Of a stretch of DNA of 64,000 nucleotides, positions 22,523 to 35,567 are shown piece after piece. The notes beneath the pieces were generated by a model. That model saw nothing but the letters and a program-made list of their open reading frames with translations, made no database searches and was not told the origin of the DNA. The translations under genes and the position numbers were made by a program. Source of the stretch: Trichosphaerium sp. ATCC 40318 (Eukaryota > Discosea > Flabellinia > Trichosidae); NCBI GenBank assembly GCA_038496445.1, contig JALMLS010000271.1:145883-209882 (forward strand), in the 5' to 3' direction. The stretch's first letter is position 1. Every line of letters begins with the position of its first letter.

Positions 22523-25500
22523 TTATGTACCAAACGATGCACATCTTGCAGCCATTTCCTTGTTGCCAACAAGCTTCATAATAGATTCTTTAAACCTCTT
22601 TGCATTCACACGTTTAATAGGAAGTGGAGATATACCCAAGCCCATCTTATAGACCTAAAAACAGCTTTAAGATGCGAATCCATCAAAAAAAGTTTAATAA
22701 TTCCGTACACGGCTTCCCCAAAACATTTGGTCTCCAAAGAAAGGAACAACCATTGTTGGTACACCAGCTCTGTTAAAAAATTAGTACAGGTGCTTTAAGT
22801 CAATTTATAAGGTGGGTATATACCTAAGACCTGCTGCTACAGTACCAGCGCCGCCATGGTGAACAACACCGGCCATTTGAGGGAATAGCCAGTCATGAGG
22901 TACACGTTCAAGCAAGAAAACATTATCAGGTTTTTTAATACCTTCACCAATACCACCCCATCCTAAGAAGAGTTAGTTACTAAGAGGTAGCTGTTCAACA
23001 TTGATTTGACAAACAAAATTTCCGGAAACTTTTGAGAAAAAAAAAAGTAAACGTTTTTTGGGGTTTTTTTTTACCTTGTATCATAACAGCTCGTTGTCCA
23101 CTTTCTTCCAAAGCAGTATAAATAGCGTTGGTAAGTCCATCAGGATCACCTACTGTGATAGAACCGAATCCAATGTAAATAGGTTTTGGTTTTTTAGAAA
23201 TAAACTCAACAAGCTTTGGATCAGGTTTCCATGTGCTGTAATATATTTAGTTGACTTTAAAGTACTGTTTTAACATACCTCGGACTATCCAAGAAAAAAT
23301 AACCACAAACGTGAATATGTGGACCCCAATCACTCGGTTTTGGAACTGTGTTAAAAAGTAAGAATAAAACAGGAATTGGGGGGTTTTCAAAGCCTGGGCG
23401 AAACGTACCTATAAGAGGACTGAAGCAGTACACAAATGGTACTTTACGATCATGTGCAAGACTAGATCCACCGAATCTGATCTCAGGTAAATCAATTGCT
23501 TTACGGAATTTATTAATCTTAGTGCGAAGAGGCTAAAGAAAAAAACCAAAAAAGTCAGTATCTTGAAGCTCCTACGTTTTGTGTTTTTCAAGTTAGTACC
23601 TGCCACATCCCTTGTTCTTCAATGAGTAAATGAGAGGAATAATTGTAAGCTGGGTTATCAAGGTTTTCAACATACCCAAAGGCCTACAAAAGTAAAGTAA
23701 ATCAAAAGCAATTTCGGAGGTTTTTTAAAGAGGTTATCAACACTTACATTAGGATATGCCCTAGTACGACTCCAAGGCATAGTAAAGGAGTTGATGATAG
23801 GTATCTAAACCAAAAATTAGAAATATTGCAGAGAACAACAGCAGGACGTCTGTGAAAAGACGAAAAAACCAGAAAAAACCTGAAACTGAATGAGGCTATA
23901 ACACTTACCTGAAGGCGTTCTGCAATATGAACACCAGCGAATGCAGGTGGATTTTGTATGATTAAATCACAATCCTCTTTGCATGCATCCCAACAAGACA
24001 TGCAGAGATCATAGATAAACTGTAAATATCTAGGTAAATCCTTTTTCACAAAGTCTAGACTGATGACACTAGTATTCACCATAAAATCCATTAAATCTCT
24101 TGGATCACCTATAAAATAATAAACCATAAGATGAGGGTTTACCAAACAAAGTTTCAAGAATATAGGGTGAAGATAGAAAAACATACCAGCTAAAAGTTCA
24201 AAATCGACTTTCCATTTTTTACAGAAATCTCTATGTGCTTCATGTGTCACAATAGTCACTTTATGACCTACGTAGAATACCTGTATTAGCAAGGAATACT
24301 ATACGAAACTTTAAAAAGAGTATCAACACTTACCATGGTCAATCATCTGCAAGGCTAATGCGACATAAGGTTGAACATCGCCTCTACTTCCGACAAGAAG
24401 AATTTTCACCTTCATCGATGGCATTGCGCTTAAAGCAGTTGTTGAAGTCACAACATCATCAATACCTCGCATAGAGTCCATTTCATCTCCTATAACATGA
24501 TTAGCAAGGATATTCTGGAATATAACAAAGAGTAATTGAGGGAGCACTGTTTACCTTCTTTGAACTGACCAACACGTTCCTTAATTTTTTTATACGCAGA
24601 ATCACGTGCTAAAAATCGACCGAACTCAAACCTTGATTTATCTTCTAATGTAATATTTACCCCGAACACTTTACCCTTCTTAAGTGTTTTAACATCAGAA
24701 TACTTGATTTCGACCTACAACCATAGATTGTTAGCGCAAGTCAAAAAACAATTAAAAAAAAGTCAAGAACAAACCTTCTGTTCAGACCATCCAACAACAA
24801 GGATTTTGCTCGACTTAAATAGGAGATAACGTTCTGTTATATACAAAGTTCCTGGTGTAGATTGGAAAATACCATTTGATAGGTTACAGACATATTCTAA
24901 CAACAAAGAAGTATCAGTATAGATCAAAACACGTTAGCGGGAAAAAAAAAAAAGTTTTGCATTTCTGCGTACTTCCAAGTACTCGTAGCTCGCTATCTGC
25001 TAGATGAGGAAACGCTTTTGTTAAAGCACGGAAGTTGTGTCCATTTCCAGACTTAACCTTGAGAATAGGAGCATCCTTTTGGAATGTTAAAAAACAGAAA
25101 TTTCTTTTTTTCGTACCCCAGCTTTGCTAGTATCGTGATCATCTAATACTTGTTGTAGCTCTTTTAACGTTGCTGGAGCATCTTGAAACCCAGAATATGT
25201 CGTCTAAATACAATACAATGAGTATTCTTGTAATAACATAAAAATCACGTGGGTACAGTTTCTTTATCATGAGATGTGACTAAAATGACATCTGCAAGTA
25301 CACCACTATCAATACAATGAACAGATTCGATTTTACTGAGTGTAGTATGAACCTAAGATGAAATGAGATGAAGACTGACATTATTTATAAACAAACTTCA
25401 TTGTACGCACCCTAAATGAGTCGGCACTATTTGAGTTTGCTTTTTGTTGTAATACTTTATCTATTGCACTAATCCATTCTCCTGTAAGCTTATGTGAAGA

Positions 25501-26559
25501 AGTGCAAGCATAATTAGGACCCCTTGAAGTTACAACTTGCAAAGAGTGATTATGCATTGTAAATTCCTTCTTTGCACGTGCAATAGAATGAACATCTGAT
25601 AATGACATTGTTACCTTAGGTTTATGCAAAGACTTGGGGAGGTAAATAAGTACAAGTGTTGGAGGAAGCAATAAACAGAAAACAGTTTTTTTTCAGGTAA
25701 TCGAAGTGTGAACTCTTTTTTTTTTTTTTTTTGTGTATCACAAAAATGGCATCACGCACTTTATTGTTTGCATAGCAACGGACAGCATCTTCTGTTAATA
25801 CTGCATAATAGTTCTTCCATGACCCCTTTTTTGTACCACCAATACATAACTCCATATATCCTTCCATTAAAACACCAAGCTTTAAAATTAAATAGGTAAG
25901 TAAGTCCAACATGGTTTGTCCGGAATGCGAGAAAAAATCAGACAAAAAAAAAACATGCGGAGAAATTTGGGTGTCTGTTTACCTTTAGATCCATGAAATC
26001 TGGTGTAACGAAGCATAAACGATGGTTTGTTACTACTAAATACCTAAATGTACTGTCAGGGCAGGTCAGACGCAAAATAAATAAAAACTAGTTCCAAAGT
26101 GCGTTAAAAAGACTCTACCCATTGTTTGATTGCGTATTGGACGTTAAACAGCAAGGATAGTCTAAAAAAATGACGTTAACGCAAATAATGGTAAAAAAGC
26201 CATGATGGTTGGCGTTAAGGTAAAACGAGTATTGGGGGCTGTATCATAAGGTCAGAAAGACGATTTAGAAACCTAAAAGTGAAATAGAATACAAATGGCT
26301 CGTTTCGGGTACAAGTTTGCCCCTGTATGCTGCAAGCCATATTACCGCGATTGGCGCACCTTTGATGAACGTTTCTGTTGTAGGCATACCAAATACTGCC
26401 CTTATTTGAGATTCACGCTCTGGGTTACCCGTAATAGTGGCGTCATCATTTATTATGCCAGAATCCTTTAAATCATGATAAATAAAACTGGCACGCTTTT
26501 GAAGGTTGCTCACTGCGCTGACAGTTAGGACGAAAACTATACGAGTACAACGTACACAT
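22523..26559 (-). CDS. Sterol 3-beta-glucosyltransferase, GRAM-PH-GRAM-GT architecture (UGT51/ATG26-like)
   Basis: Many short exons. The N-terminal GRAM (about 26500-25980) includes VFGMPTTETFIKDYPC and VVTNHRLCFV. A PH domain follows (about 25890-25390; EGYMELCIGGTKKGSWKNY), then a second GRAM (about 24890-24550; LYITERYLLFKSSK). The catalytic GT1/GT28-type domain starts at KVKILLVGSRGDVQPYVAL and contains the nucleotide-sugar motif HHGGAGT near 22860. The last exon ends at TAA 22525-22523. Members transfer glucose from UDP-glucose to membrane sterols; GRAM and PH domains direct them to phosphoinositide membranes. This fused layout is known from fungi and amoebae. The very short first exon (26559-26556, ATG plus T) is a prediction; the coding region from 26512 down is firm. 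Divergent from the nucleotide kinase. Confidence 0.93.
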
Positions 26560-26790
26560 TACAGCCAAGTGGAGCAATGTACAAAACTAAAATTTAAAAA
26601 TTGAAATTCGTTGACTTTTTTTGTTTGGACTTCATTGACTTCAGAGCTTTAAAGATAGTCGCTCAACGCGGTTCTTGATACCACAGATATTGCCAGGCGT
26701 TAGTCGAGATTCATTCAACAACTCGATATTGCTTGCGACGTGCGAGGCATTCAAATGCTTATTTTTCTTACTCTAACAGTTTAACAGGCC
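26560..26790. promoter_or_regulatory. Divergent promoter region, sterol glucosyltransferase / UMP-CMP kinase
   Basis: About 230 bp separate the predicted starts of two genes transcribed away from each other, so both promoters must lie here. No TATA box or other motif stands out. Confidence 0.5.
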
Positions 26791-27995
<1,205 letters not shown>

Positions 27996-28104
27996 AAAAA
28001 TAGATTCACTAGAATAAAAAAACATGTTGCCTACAATCCTTGTGTTTTGCCATCAAGACTTATGGAACAAAAAGATCTCAATTTTCGAGAATAATCTAAC
28101 TACT

Positions 28105-28925
28105 ATCTCTGACACGTGATTTTAGTCCACACAATGATCGTGTTCCATGTAATGTTACACCTTTATCGTCAAGTGCACTTAGGGCTTCATCTGTGATGTT
28201 TCTGCGACCAGTCATAACAACGTGTTTATACCAGAAAGAGGAACAACCCAATCATTCGTTGCTTTTGTAAACGATATATTGATAGTATGAGCGCTTTACA
28301 GGCTTTTCATACATGTCCCAGAGATACCTTTACAGTGTGAAAGATCAATTGAGTGTACACCAGCTAGTGCTATAACACCGATGCATGACTTAAATAAAAA
28401 GTATGTACACCTGCCAATGCTGAAATTCCTTTGTCTGTCACTGATGTGTCACTTATATTAATGGTATGTACACCAGCTAATGCCGCTGTTTGTCCTGTAT
28501 CAGTAATATTGATTTTGAGAACAGTGCTGACACATCCTTATCAGTGATGAACAGGCACAATCTTAATGAAATTGTATGAACTCCAGATAGTACATACAAT
28601 TCATCATTGGTTATTTCGGTATTAAATGGTACCTACAACTAAGTGCACATAGACCAAGATAGATAGAATGACAAAAGTTGTCGTAATTTGTAACAAGGAT
28701 GCAGGCCAGACAAATTAATTGTGTTGCACTCACTTACCACCTTCTCTTTAGTGAGCCCGGTAATGTCAGTTGATGATACACACCGCTATGTTATTCATGT
28801 GATGATTGAATCCGTTGACGCATGTCCTGTAATCCAGTGTACGCTGTCACTTTCTGTTGCCACCAGGCTAACATTGCTGTTTTCTTTAGTATAATATCCA
28901 CCACTTCACAGGAATCAACTTGTTT
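28105..28925 (-). pseudogene. Decayed leucine-rich repeat gene
   Basis: The minus strand encodes LRR units of the same style as the gene at 11209-12117 (ALAGVHTINISDTSVTDKG, LSGVHTISL, NTINLSGLH). They are interrupted by stops near 28795 and 28225 and by frame changes. The N-terminal part (28925-28800) is open but unrelated by eye to the intact gene's N-terminus. The mix of intact repeat units and breaks indicates a pseudogene of the same family, though unrecognised introns could explain part of the disruption. Confidence 0.75.
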
Positions 28926-29163
28926 CAAGAAGTACGGTCGCTAGGACAATACAAGAAGTAACAGATTAATAAAGTGTTACCCCAAAAGTTGTTTTGCTTC
29001 TGTTTTCATAAAGAACATGCCAAAACAAGCAACACTATTTTTTCTTTACAGGGTATTCCTGGGGTCAGCCAACAGAAATGGCAAGTTTTCTTTAACCATA
29101 CTCAAATCACATGAAGCGCAGTTGTCAACAAATAAATTTGACATACACGTGTTGAATAAAAAT

Positions 29164-31345
29164 TTATTGTTTTGGTTTTTCTTCTTTTTTCTCTTCTTTT
29201 TTCCCTTCTCCTTCACCTTCACCTTCTTCTTTAGGCTTAGGTGCGTACTTTTCTAGTTCAACAGGCTCTCTTAGAAAGTCAGGTTTAGCAGTAAAGACAT
29301 TGAAAGGTGCACAAAAATCGAAACCAGGAGCTGGACCAGGTGTAGAGTAATTAGCAATTGAAAAAGCTTGATAGAAATCTCCCATTTCTGATTTTTTTAT
29401 AAGCCTATCAATAGATGCTATAATTTTTCTCGCTTGTGTCTCGTTTTTACAAGTTGAGAATATCCTACTTAAACGAACATCTAATCCCATATTACGTAGG
29501 AAATCACCTTGTCCTATTGGACCATACATATTGACCTTGCTGAACGTCTTGTGTTTTCCTAGAAAAAATATTTTAAAAAAAAGAGGAAAAAAATGAGAAA
29601 AGTTTGGCTTGTACCTTTTGGATCTTGTACACCAAGTGAAGCTCTTTTCAATGCTGAAAAATCTACAGCAGCAGATATATCTACCTCTCCAGGCTCTGAT
29701 AGGACATGAACAAATTTGTGTCCTTTGATTCCTTGTAAGGATTGAGACGATGGCTTATCAAATCCATAATCAACAATCAATGCAGCACCACCGCGTTCAT
29801 TGATGCGTCCAGCCAAGTCCTGGACTGTTGCAAGACCTTCTACACATATTTCTATAGCATCCCCTCTTTAGGTTCTTTAATACCAGTGAGGTACAACAAA
29901 GAAGGTAAAGCAAACGCTTGACCTTCGTGCTAATAAAAATAAGTCAAAACGAACTAAGACTGATTTTTGTTTTTGGTTACCATAACAAATCTAAAATGAG
30001 GTCCATTCTCATCTGGATCAACATCTACTAACGTTTCAAGCCATTTACCTCTCGAGAACTAGAAATTATTAAAAAAAAATATGACCAGTCACCAGTTAAT
30101 TGACGTCGAACACAAACTTGTTTTCAACAAAAAAACAAAAAAAAAAAAAGTTCATCGCCGTACTTCATAGCGTCTAACTGGAATAGCATCAAAATACTCA
30201 TGTGCAACACATAGTATTTGTTTATCCTTTGGTACAGTACCAAGCTCCCAATGCCATTCTATATTATATCCATCAGCAGACTTGGATTTATAGTTCTCTT
30301 TCATTGCTTCCTAAACACTTTTTTTTAGAAAATCGCTTACTATTAAATACAGAAACTAGTACTTTTTCTTTTGGATCTGGGAATGGTGCACGAAGAGCAT
30401 TAGCTTGTAAGCTTCTCATAACAGGACTGACTTCAACCATATGGACTGTAATTGCGCCTTTCATCAACGGATTTAATTGAAAGCATGTCTTTAACATGCG
30501 CTCCATCAATGTTCCTTTACCAGGCCCAAGTTCGACTAAATTCACTTGTGGTTGTCCTATATTCATTCCATATAAGCGATTGTTGAATATACAAATGATA
30601 TTTCACCCAAGTCAAGCGAACAATGGACGTCAATGATGAAACGGTTTTTTTTTCGAAAAATTTTGAAAAAATGAAACAAATAATTGTACTGCTTACCCAT
30701 CAGTTCCCATGACCTACACACCCAAACAGCTAGTAGCTATAGTTTAGTTAGATATTATAAGGTATATTGAAGGCAATTTAGGTTTTTTGAGGCGAGTTAG
30801 GGGCCGTACTTCGTTGAAAACCTGAGAGATTTCAACCGATGTCACGAAATCTCCTTTACGTCCTAAAACATTGCTTTTCATATAATAACCGTATTTAGGC
30901 ATAGTGAGGGCTTGTCTCCAGAAGGTAGCGATTGAAATTGGTCCGCGTAGCTGTTTTGATGAAACAATTAATTATAAAACACGCGAGACATGCCTTTGTA
31001 CCTGTATAAGATCAATTATAGCCTTTTCAAGAGGTCCTGCTGATTTTGCGATTTGTTCAATTTTTTTCGCGTGAGCTTCACTACAATTAGTGCTAAATAC
31101 TGTATACTATGCGTACCTTCGTTTGGTTTATATAATTTGGTTGTATCTATTCTAATACCCTCTGGCTCTTTTCTGACATTGCTTTTATCGCAGTAAGCCT
31201 AATACATCATTATATAAGCACTATTAGTATCTTTAAAGAAAATGTGTCTAACCCTTCGGCATTGAAAGCGTTTTACTTTGCTTCTCGTTACTCTTCCAGG
31301 TCGCACAGATCTGTGCAGACCCGGTGTCAGCAAGCGTGTGAACAT
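29164..31345 (-). CDS. NDUFAF7: NDUFAF7-like protein arginine methyltransferase (mitochondrial complex I assembly)
   Basis: ATG 31345 starts an arginine-rich, acid-poor presequence (MFTRLLTPGLHRSVRPGRV) typical of mitochondrial import. It is followed by GPISIATFWRQAL, KYGYYMKSNVLGRKGDFVTS, EISQVF and the SAM-binding segment VELGPGKGTLMERML. The later exons carry ALIVDYGFDKPS, VDISAAVDFSALKR and YGPIGQGDFLRNMGLDVR, in family order. NDUFAF7 dimethylates an arginine of the complex I subunit NDUFS2 in the matrix and is needed for complex I assembly. The C-terminus carries an extra Glu/Lys/Gly tail of about 25 residues (29164-29240). It is head-to-head with the cystinosin gene. Confidence 0.93.
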
Positions 31346-31512
31346 TTAGCGTTAATGCCAAAAATGTTGTACTCAGCGGCAGTAAACGCGTGGTCAATAT
31401 CATATTTGTGACACTGCAAACACCACGTTTGGTATCATAAGCAAAAGGCACGATTTGCTGAGGAAAAGTCTGTGATTGTAAATAAAACTGCAATTCGCTT
31501 CAGCTTTGAGGT
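31346..31512. promoter_or_regulatory. Divergent promoter region, NDUFAF7 / cystinosin
   Basis: Only 167 bp separate the two start codons, so the genes share a bidirectional promoter region. No recognised core element is seen. Confidence 0.55.
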
Positions 31513-32832
31513 ATGGGTCACATTGATGGGTGGCAAGTGTTTGCAGATATACTAGGGTGGGGTTATTTCGCTTGTTGGTCAATTTCGTTTTATCCACAAG
31601 TATGGCAAATGTATCGCCGTAAAAGGTACGTTTCTAAGCGTTTTAACGCCTACAAATACATTTAGAAGGTTCGTAGACCTAACTTGTTTAAATTAGCGTC
31701 CAAGGCTTCAGTTTTGATTATTTATCCTTTAACTTGCAAGGTAAAGTGACATTAACTACTTTATAGCCAATTTGCTTAAATTTTTGTATTTTTACGAAAC
31801 AGAATTTTTTATCTAAACTCAAATGTTTAGGCTACATTGCATACTCCATCTTCAATATTGTACTCTTTACAAGCACTTATTTTAGAAGTGAGTATTTAAG
31901 AATAAATCACACAGATCATATACCTGTGCAGGCACGTGGACTTTGTTTTTCTTTGAAATTCAAAAAAAATTTTGAGTGGTTTTTTTTTTGACATGACGTT
32001 AGATTAATGATGTTGTCTTTGCTGTACATGGTGTAGTCCTCAATCTTGTTTACTTGGCTCAAGTTATATTTTATGAGAGAGGAAAACAGAAACTCTCTTT
32101 ATCAATGTGGATCATCAGCGGACTTCTTTGGTTTGCTGTTCTAGTAGTGGGCACGTTTGCAAATAAATTTTTTTAGTAATTTAAAAAACAACATACTGAC
32201 TGTACTTGTAGTTGTCATTTGTGCTGGATGGGTACTGCCTTGGTTATGGGCAATACAAGCACTTGGATATGTAAAGATGGTGATAACAATTGTTAAATAC
32301 GCACCACAGGTAAACATTTTTATATTTTCTTTTTGGTATCCAAATCAAACGTCACACAATCATTTTTTTACTCCACGTGACAATTTATTAATTCTTTTTC
32401 TAAATAGGCTTATTTGAATTTTGTACGTAAATCAACAGTTGGATGGTCAATTACTGCTGTATTTCTTGACATATCAGGAGGAACACTATCATTCCTTCAA
32501 ATGTTTGTTCTAGCTATTCACAAAAGTACTTAGACTCCTTTTTAAGTCGCTAAACTTTATTTATTAACCTCACACTTATTATAGACGACTGGAGCGCATT
32601 TGAAGGCGGTAATATAGGCAAGCTAGGGCTTGCACTTGTCAGTATCTTCTTCGATATCATCTTTTTTGTACAACACTATGTACTATTCAGACAACCACCA
32701 AAGGATATGGCGTTTGCGCCAATAGAAACTTCGGATGAGGAAGATAGGACAAATTACCCTCCAGATGATGACATGAAACGTATTGTCGCTGTTAATGGAG
32801 CATCAAGCCAAGGATCAATAACCCCATACTGA
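31513..32832 (+). CDS. CTNS: Cystinosin-type lysosomal cystine/H+ symporter (PQ-loop family)
   Basis: Spliced product starts at ATG 31513. The first PQ-loop repeat is [19 protein letters not shown] followed by [20 protein letters not shown]. The central part has [22 protein letters not shown], and the second PQ-loop is [20 protein letters not shown] followed by [15 protein letters not shown]. The last helix is [12 protein letters not shown]. This is the order and spacing of cystinosin, a seven-helix transporter exporting cystine from lysosomes with protons. The long heavily glycosylated N-terminal lumenal region of animal cystinosin is absent, and the acidic C-terminal tail ([14 protein letters not shown]) lacks an animal-type GYDQL signal. 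TGA at 32830-32832. Confidence 0.94.
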
Positions 32833-33231
32833 CGTATGCCTCAACGCGTAAAATCGTATTTTTTGCGTAGTGTACGCAATCGTGTATTCATTAATTATAA
32901 TGATGATAATATAAAAACTACGGCAGTATACTGCCTCAGAGGGAGTTTATCGCTGTATTAGCGTTAAAAAAAACTGTCTTTTCGCTTTACACTATTATAC
33001 TAGTAGCACAATAAGCGTGCAATACCGCGTGCTAAGGGTGAGTTATAGTTCAATGATCGTTAGCCAAAAACAAGCGAGTCAGAGCGATTCTCGTCGAAAA
33101 AAGGTTTTACTCGCGTAAAGCACACATTTTCACGTCCATTTTTGCACTGATCAATAACACAGCCAACTAAATAGTGCCACATCACATACAACACTTTATT
33201 TTTCTATCAAAAAAAAAGTACACCGCCCAAA

Positions 33232-33480
33232 ATGAACCCAATCACTTTATCATCGCCGAGACGTGATCAAAATAACACAGAAGAAAACAAAGCAGTCCTT
33301 ACACCGGAAACGCTAAAAAACGAACTACATAGCCTTGAGATAGAAAGAGCAAGCGTAGCTAGACGCTTACAGGAGATTGATACAAAGATTGCGTCTTTAA
33401 AGGGCGAATTAAGTAGCATGTCAACGTTACGAAGACGATTCTCGGCGTTTAGCATAGCAAACACGTACGCATTCTATTAA
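33232..33480 (+). CDS. Small coiled-coil protein
   Basis: Intronless, 82 residues from an ATG in a good context (CAAAATG). The N-terminal third is polar and probably disordered. Residues about 25-62 form a short heptad-like coiled coil (LKNELHSLEIERASVARRLQ). Family unknown. Only 71 bp separate its stop from the start of the inositol phosphate kinase gene. The length and the regular heptads make a real gene more likely than chance, but nothing independent confirms it. Confidence 0.5.
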   Translation: MNPITLSSPRRDQNNTEENKAVLTPETLKNELHSLEIERASVARRLQEIDTKIASLKGELSSMSTLRRRFSAFSIANTYAFY

Positions 33481-33551
33481 TGAGATCCACAACTGCTTTT
33501 TTCGAACGACTGGATTAACGCTTTCGTACTAGAGGCCTAGACGTTGATAAA

Positions 33552-34857
33552 ATGCCTCCAGGGACTATCATTAAGGTACTAACGCTTATTAAATGGCCTC
33601 AGAATACGATTGAAGTTAAAAATGACATTTTCCATCTCCGTCATGTTTTCGCTGTTTTCTTATTACTAAAATCTCTTCTCCTATTTAGCAAACAACACAG
33701 ATTGAAGCAGAATTCTATAAAAACATACAAGATTTCTTACCAGCGGAGTTATTGTCCTACACAATAGCTTGTCATGGAACTATGTACAGACCCTTGAGAA
33801 TTACCAAGAAATACGATATTGCACTTGCAAATATCTCCCATGGTACGCCTAACTCCAAATTTGTTTTGTGAATTGTGCAATGAAATATTTTTGTCACATT
33901 TGATTCTTTTTTTTTCAGTGAATGGTGTCGCTATTGGTTGTTCCTTTATGTACTTATATATTACCTAGGTATGAAGCATCCATGTCTTTTGAAGCTTCGC
34001 ATAGGTCAATCAAATCGTAGATCATCTATTAGCTTCTACAACAAATCAGTTGTCACAAAAGAAAAACTGGGATTTCGCATCATTGGTACTCTTCATACTA
34101 CCTTCAATATTGGTTTTTTTAATTTTTGATAGCCGCTCAACATTGGAGAGAGGATGAGAAAGCCTATATCCAGCACGATGTTGACAAGATTCAGGTGTCA
34201 AAAGTGCATGGATGGCTTAAAGATTTTTTCAACAATGGAGATGGGATTCGACTCAATACAATTCGTGCCTTGTTACCACAGTTAAAAGATATATGTAGCA
34301 GTGTTTCTACGTTAAAAAAAGTACAATTAACAGAAACTGGAATACTTATTTTATACGACGCTGATAGTACAGGATCAGTAGCACGTACGAAAACATTGTT
34401 GTTTTGTTTTGTTTTTTTTTTTTTTGACTTGAGTCACTTGTTACTTCATTTCTAAATCATTTTTTGTTTGTAAACTACACCCTTTTCATTTATGAAATAT
34501 CATCTATTCTCTAGAGAACTTTTTAATTGACTATCCTTCATTTTGTTCAAATGAAGACGACTTGACTTTTTTTTTTTGACAATTCTATATTATTTTTGTA
34601 ACTTTTTTCCCCGTTTAGATGTTGTTATGCTTGATTTCGCTAAGGCTAGAAAAAGCACAGAAGTTGATATGAATTATATGTATGGTATTGAGATGATTAT
34701 ATACCATTTGGAAGAGATCCTAGAGGAGGCTGAAGAGACTGATGGTGAAGTAGATTCTGAACTTTGCAACACATTTGAATCTGAAGCTTCTGTTGTTACA
34801 GTTACCGAAGATGACACATTAGAGTTTACAGAATCAGGTTCAGAAATAACATTCTAA
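33552..34857 (+). CDS. Inositol polyphosphate kinase family protein with altered signature
   Basis: Exon 1 is tiny (MPPGTIIK) and is followed by an exon with EFYKNIQDFLPAELL. The family signature region then reads GMKHPCLLKLRIG, followed by KEKLGFRII, LTETGILILYDAD (the S-S-L-L strand) and MLDFAKAR (the I-D-F-A metal-binding site). The order matches IPMK/IP6K/IP3K. The canonical P-x3-D-x-K-x-G motif reads P-C-L-L-K-L-R-I-G: the substrate-binding Asp is Lys and the catalytic Lys is Arg. Either substrate use has changed or the protein is a pseudokinase. The C-terminus is an acidic tail rich in Glu and Ser. A second possible micro-exon at about 33920 (VNG) is ambiguous. Confidence 0.82.
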
Positions 34858-35567
34858 GCCTCAAACACACTAGTAAAAAAAAATACCGCTTTTGTAACAC
34901 CATCATCAAATCCAACTCAGAAATTGAAGTTGAGCTCAATAAATAAAAACAGCCCACGTGAAAGTGATTGCATATTTTTCTTCATGTAGTAGCAATCTTC
35001 TCAGACTTTTACTCGAGAAGCTAACAGTCCTTGGTCAACAAGCATTACTCAATACTATGTTACGGATATAAGTTTTGCAATTAATTGGTTTGACATGTCA
35101 AACAATAAAAAATGGAGAAAGAAGACAATAAATATAGTTGATAATTTGAATTCAAAAAAAACTATCTCGCAATATTCCTTCAATGGCGCAATATCACGTA
35201 CTGCGTACTTGGTTCTTAGAGCATATATGTTGCATGTAGCCCTTTTGTGAATAATGACGTTATCTATTACGTTATTAAGACCACGTTTTCTAGTCTCCTT
35301 TACTCCTTTACTATTACCGAATTTCGCATAAAATACAACGTCATGCAATTTCCGGCTCGAGTGCCGGGTCACGTATTTTTGGAGTTGACTGCCTTTTTCG
35401 CTTATGTTTATATTTATATTGCGTCATTGCACATTTTTGGCTAGTAATAGGAATAAATCGTGACTGAACATGACTTTTTGCCCATAAGCTCCGTATTGGC
35501 TACCAAACAACAGTAAAGGCATTTAAACAGTTCTGGTTTTAGCCCAGAAAGGGCATAGTCAAGATAT
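34858..35567. other. Intergenic, no gene supported
   Basis: About 700 bp, AT-rich, with CACGTG at about 34955. It must contain the 3' end of the inositol kinase gene and the MAPK promoter. No credible open frame. Confidence 0.6.
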
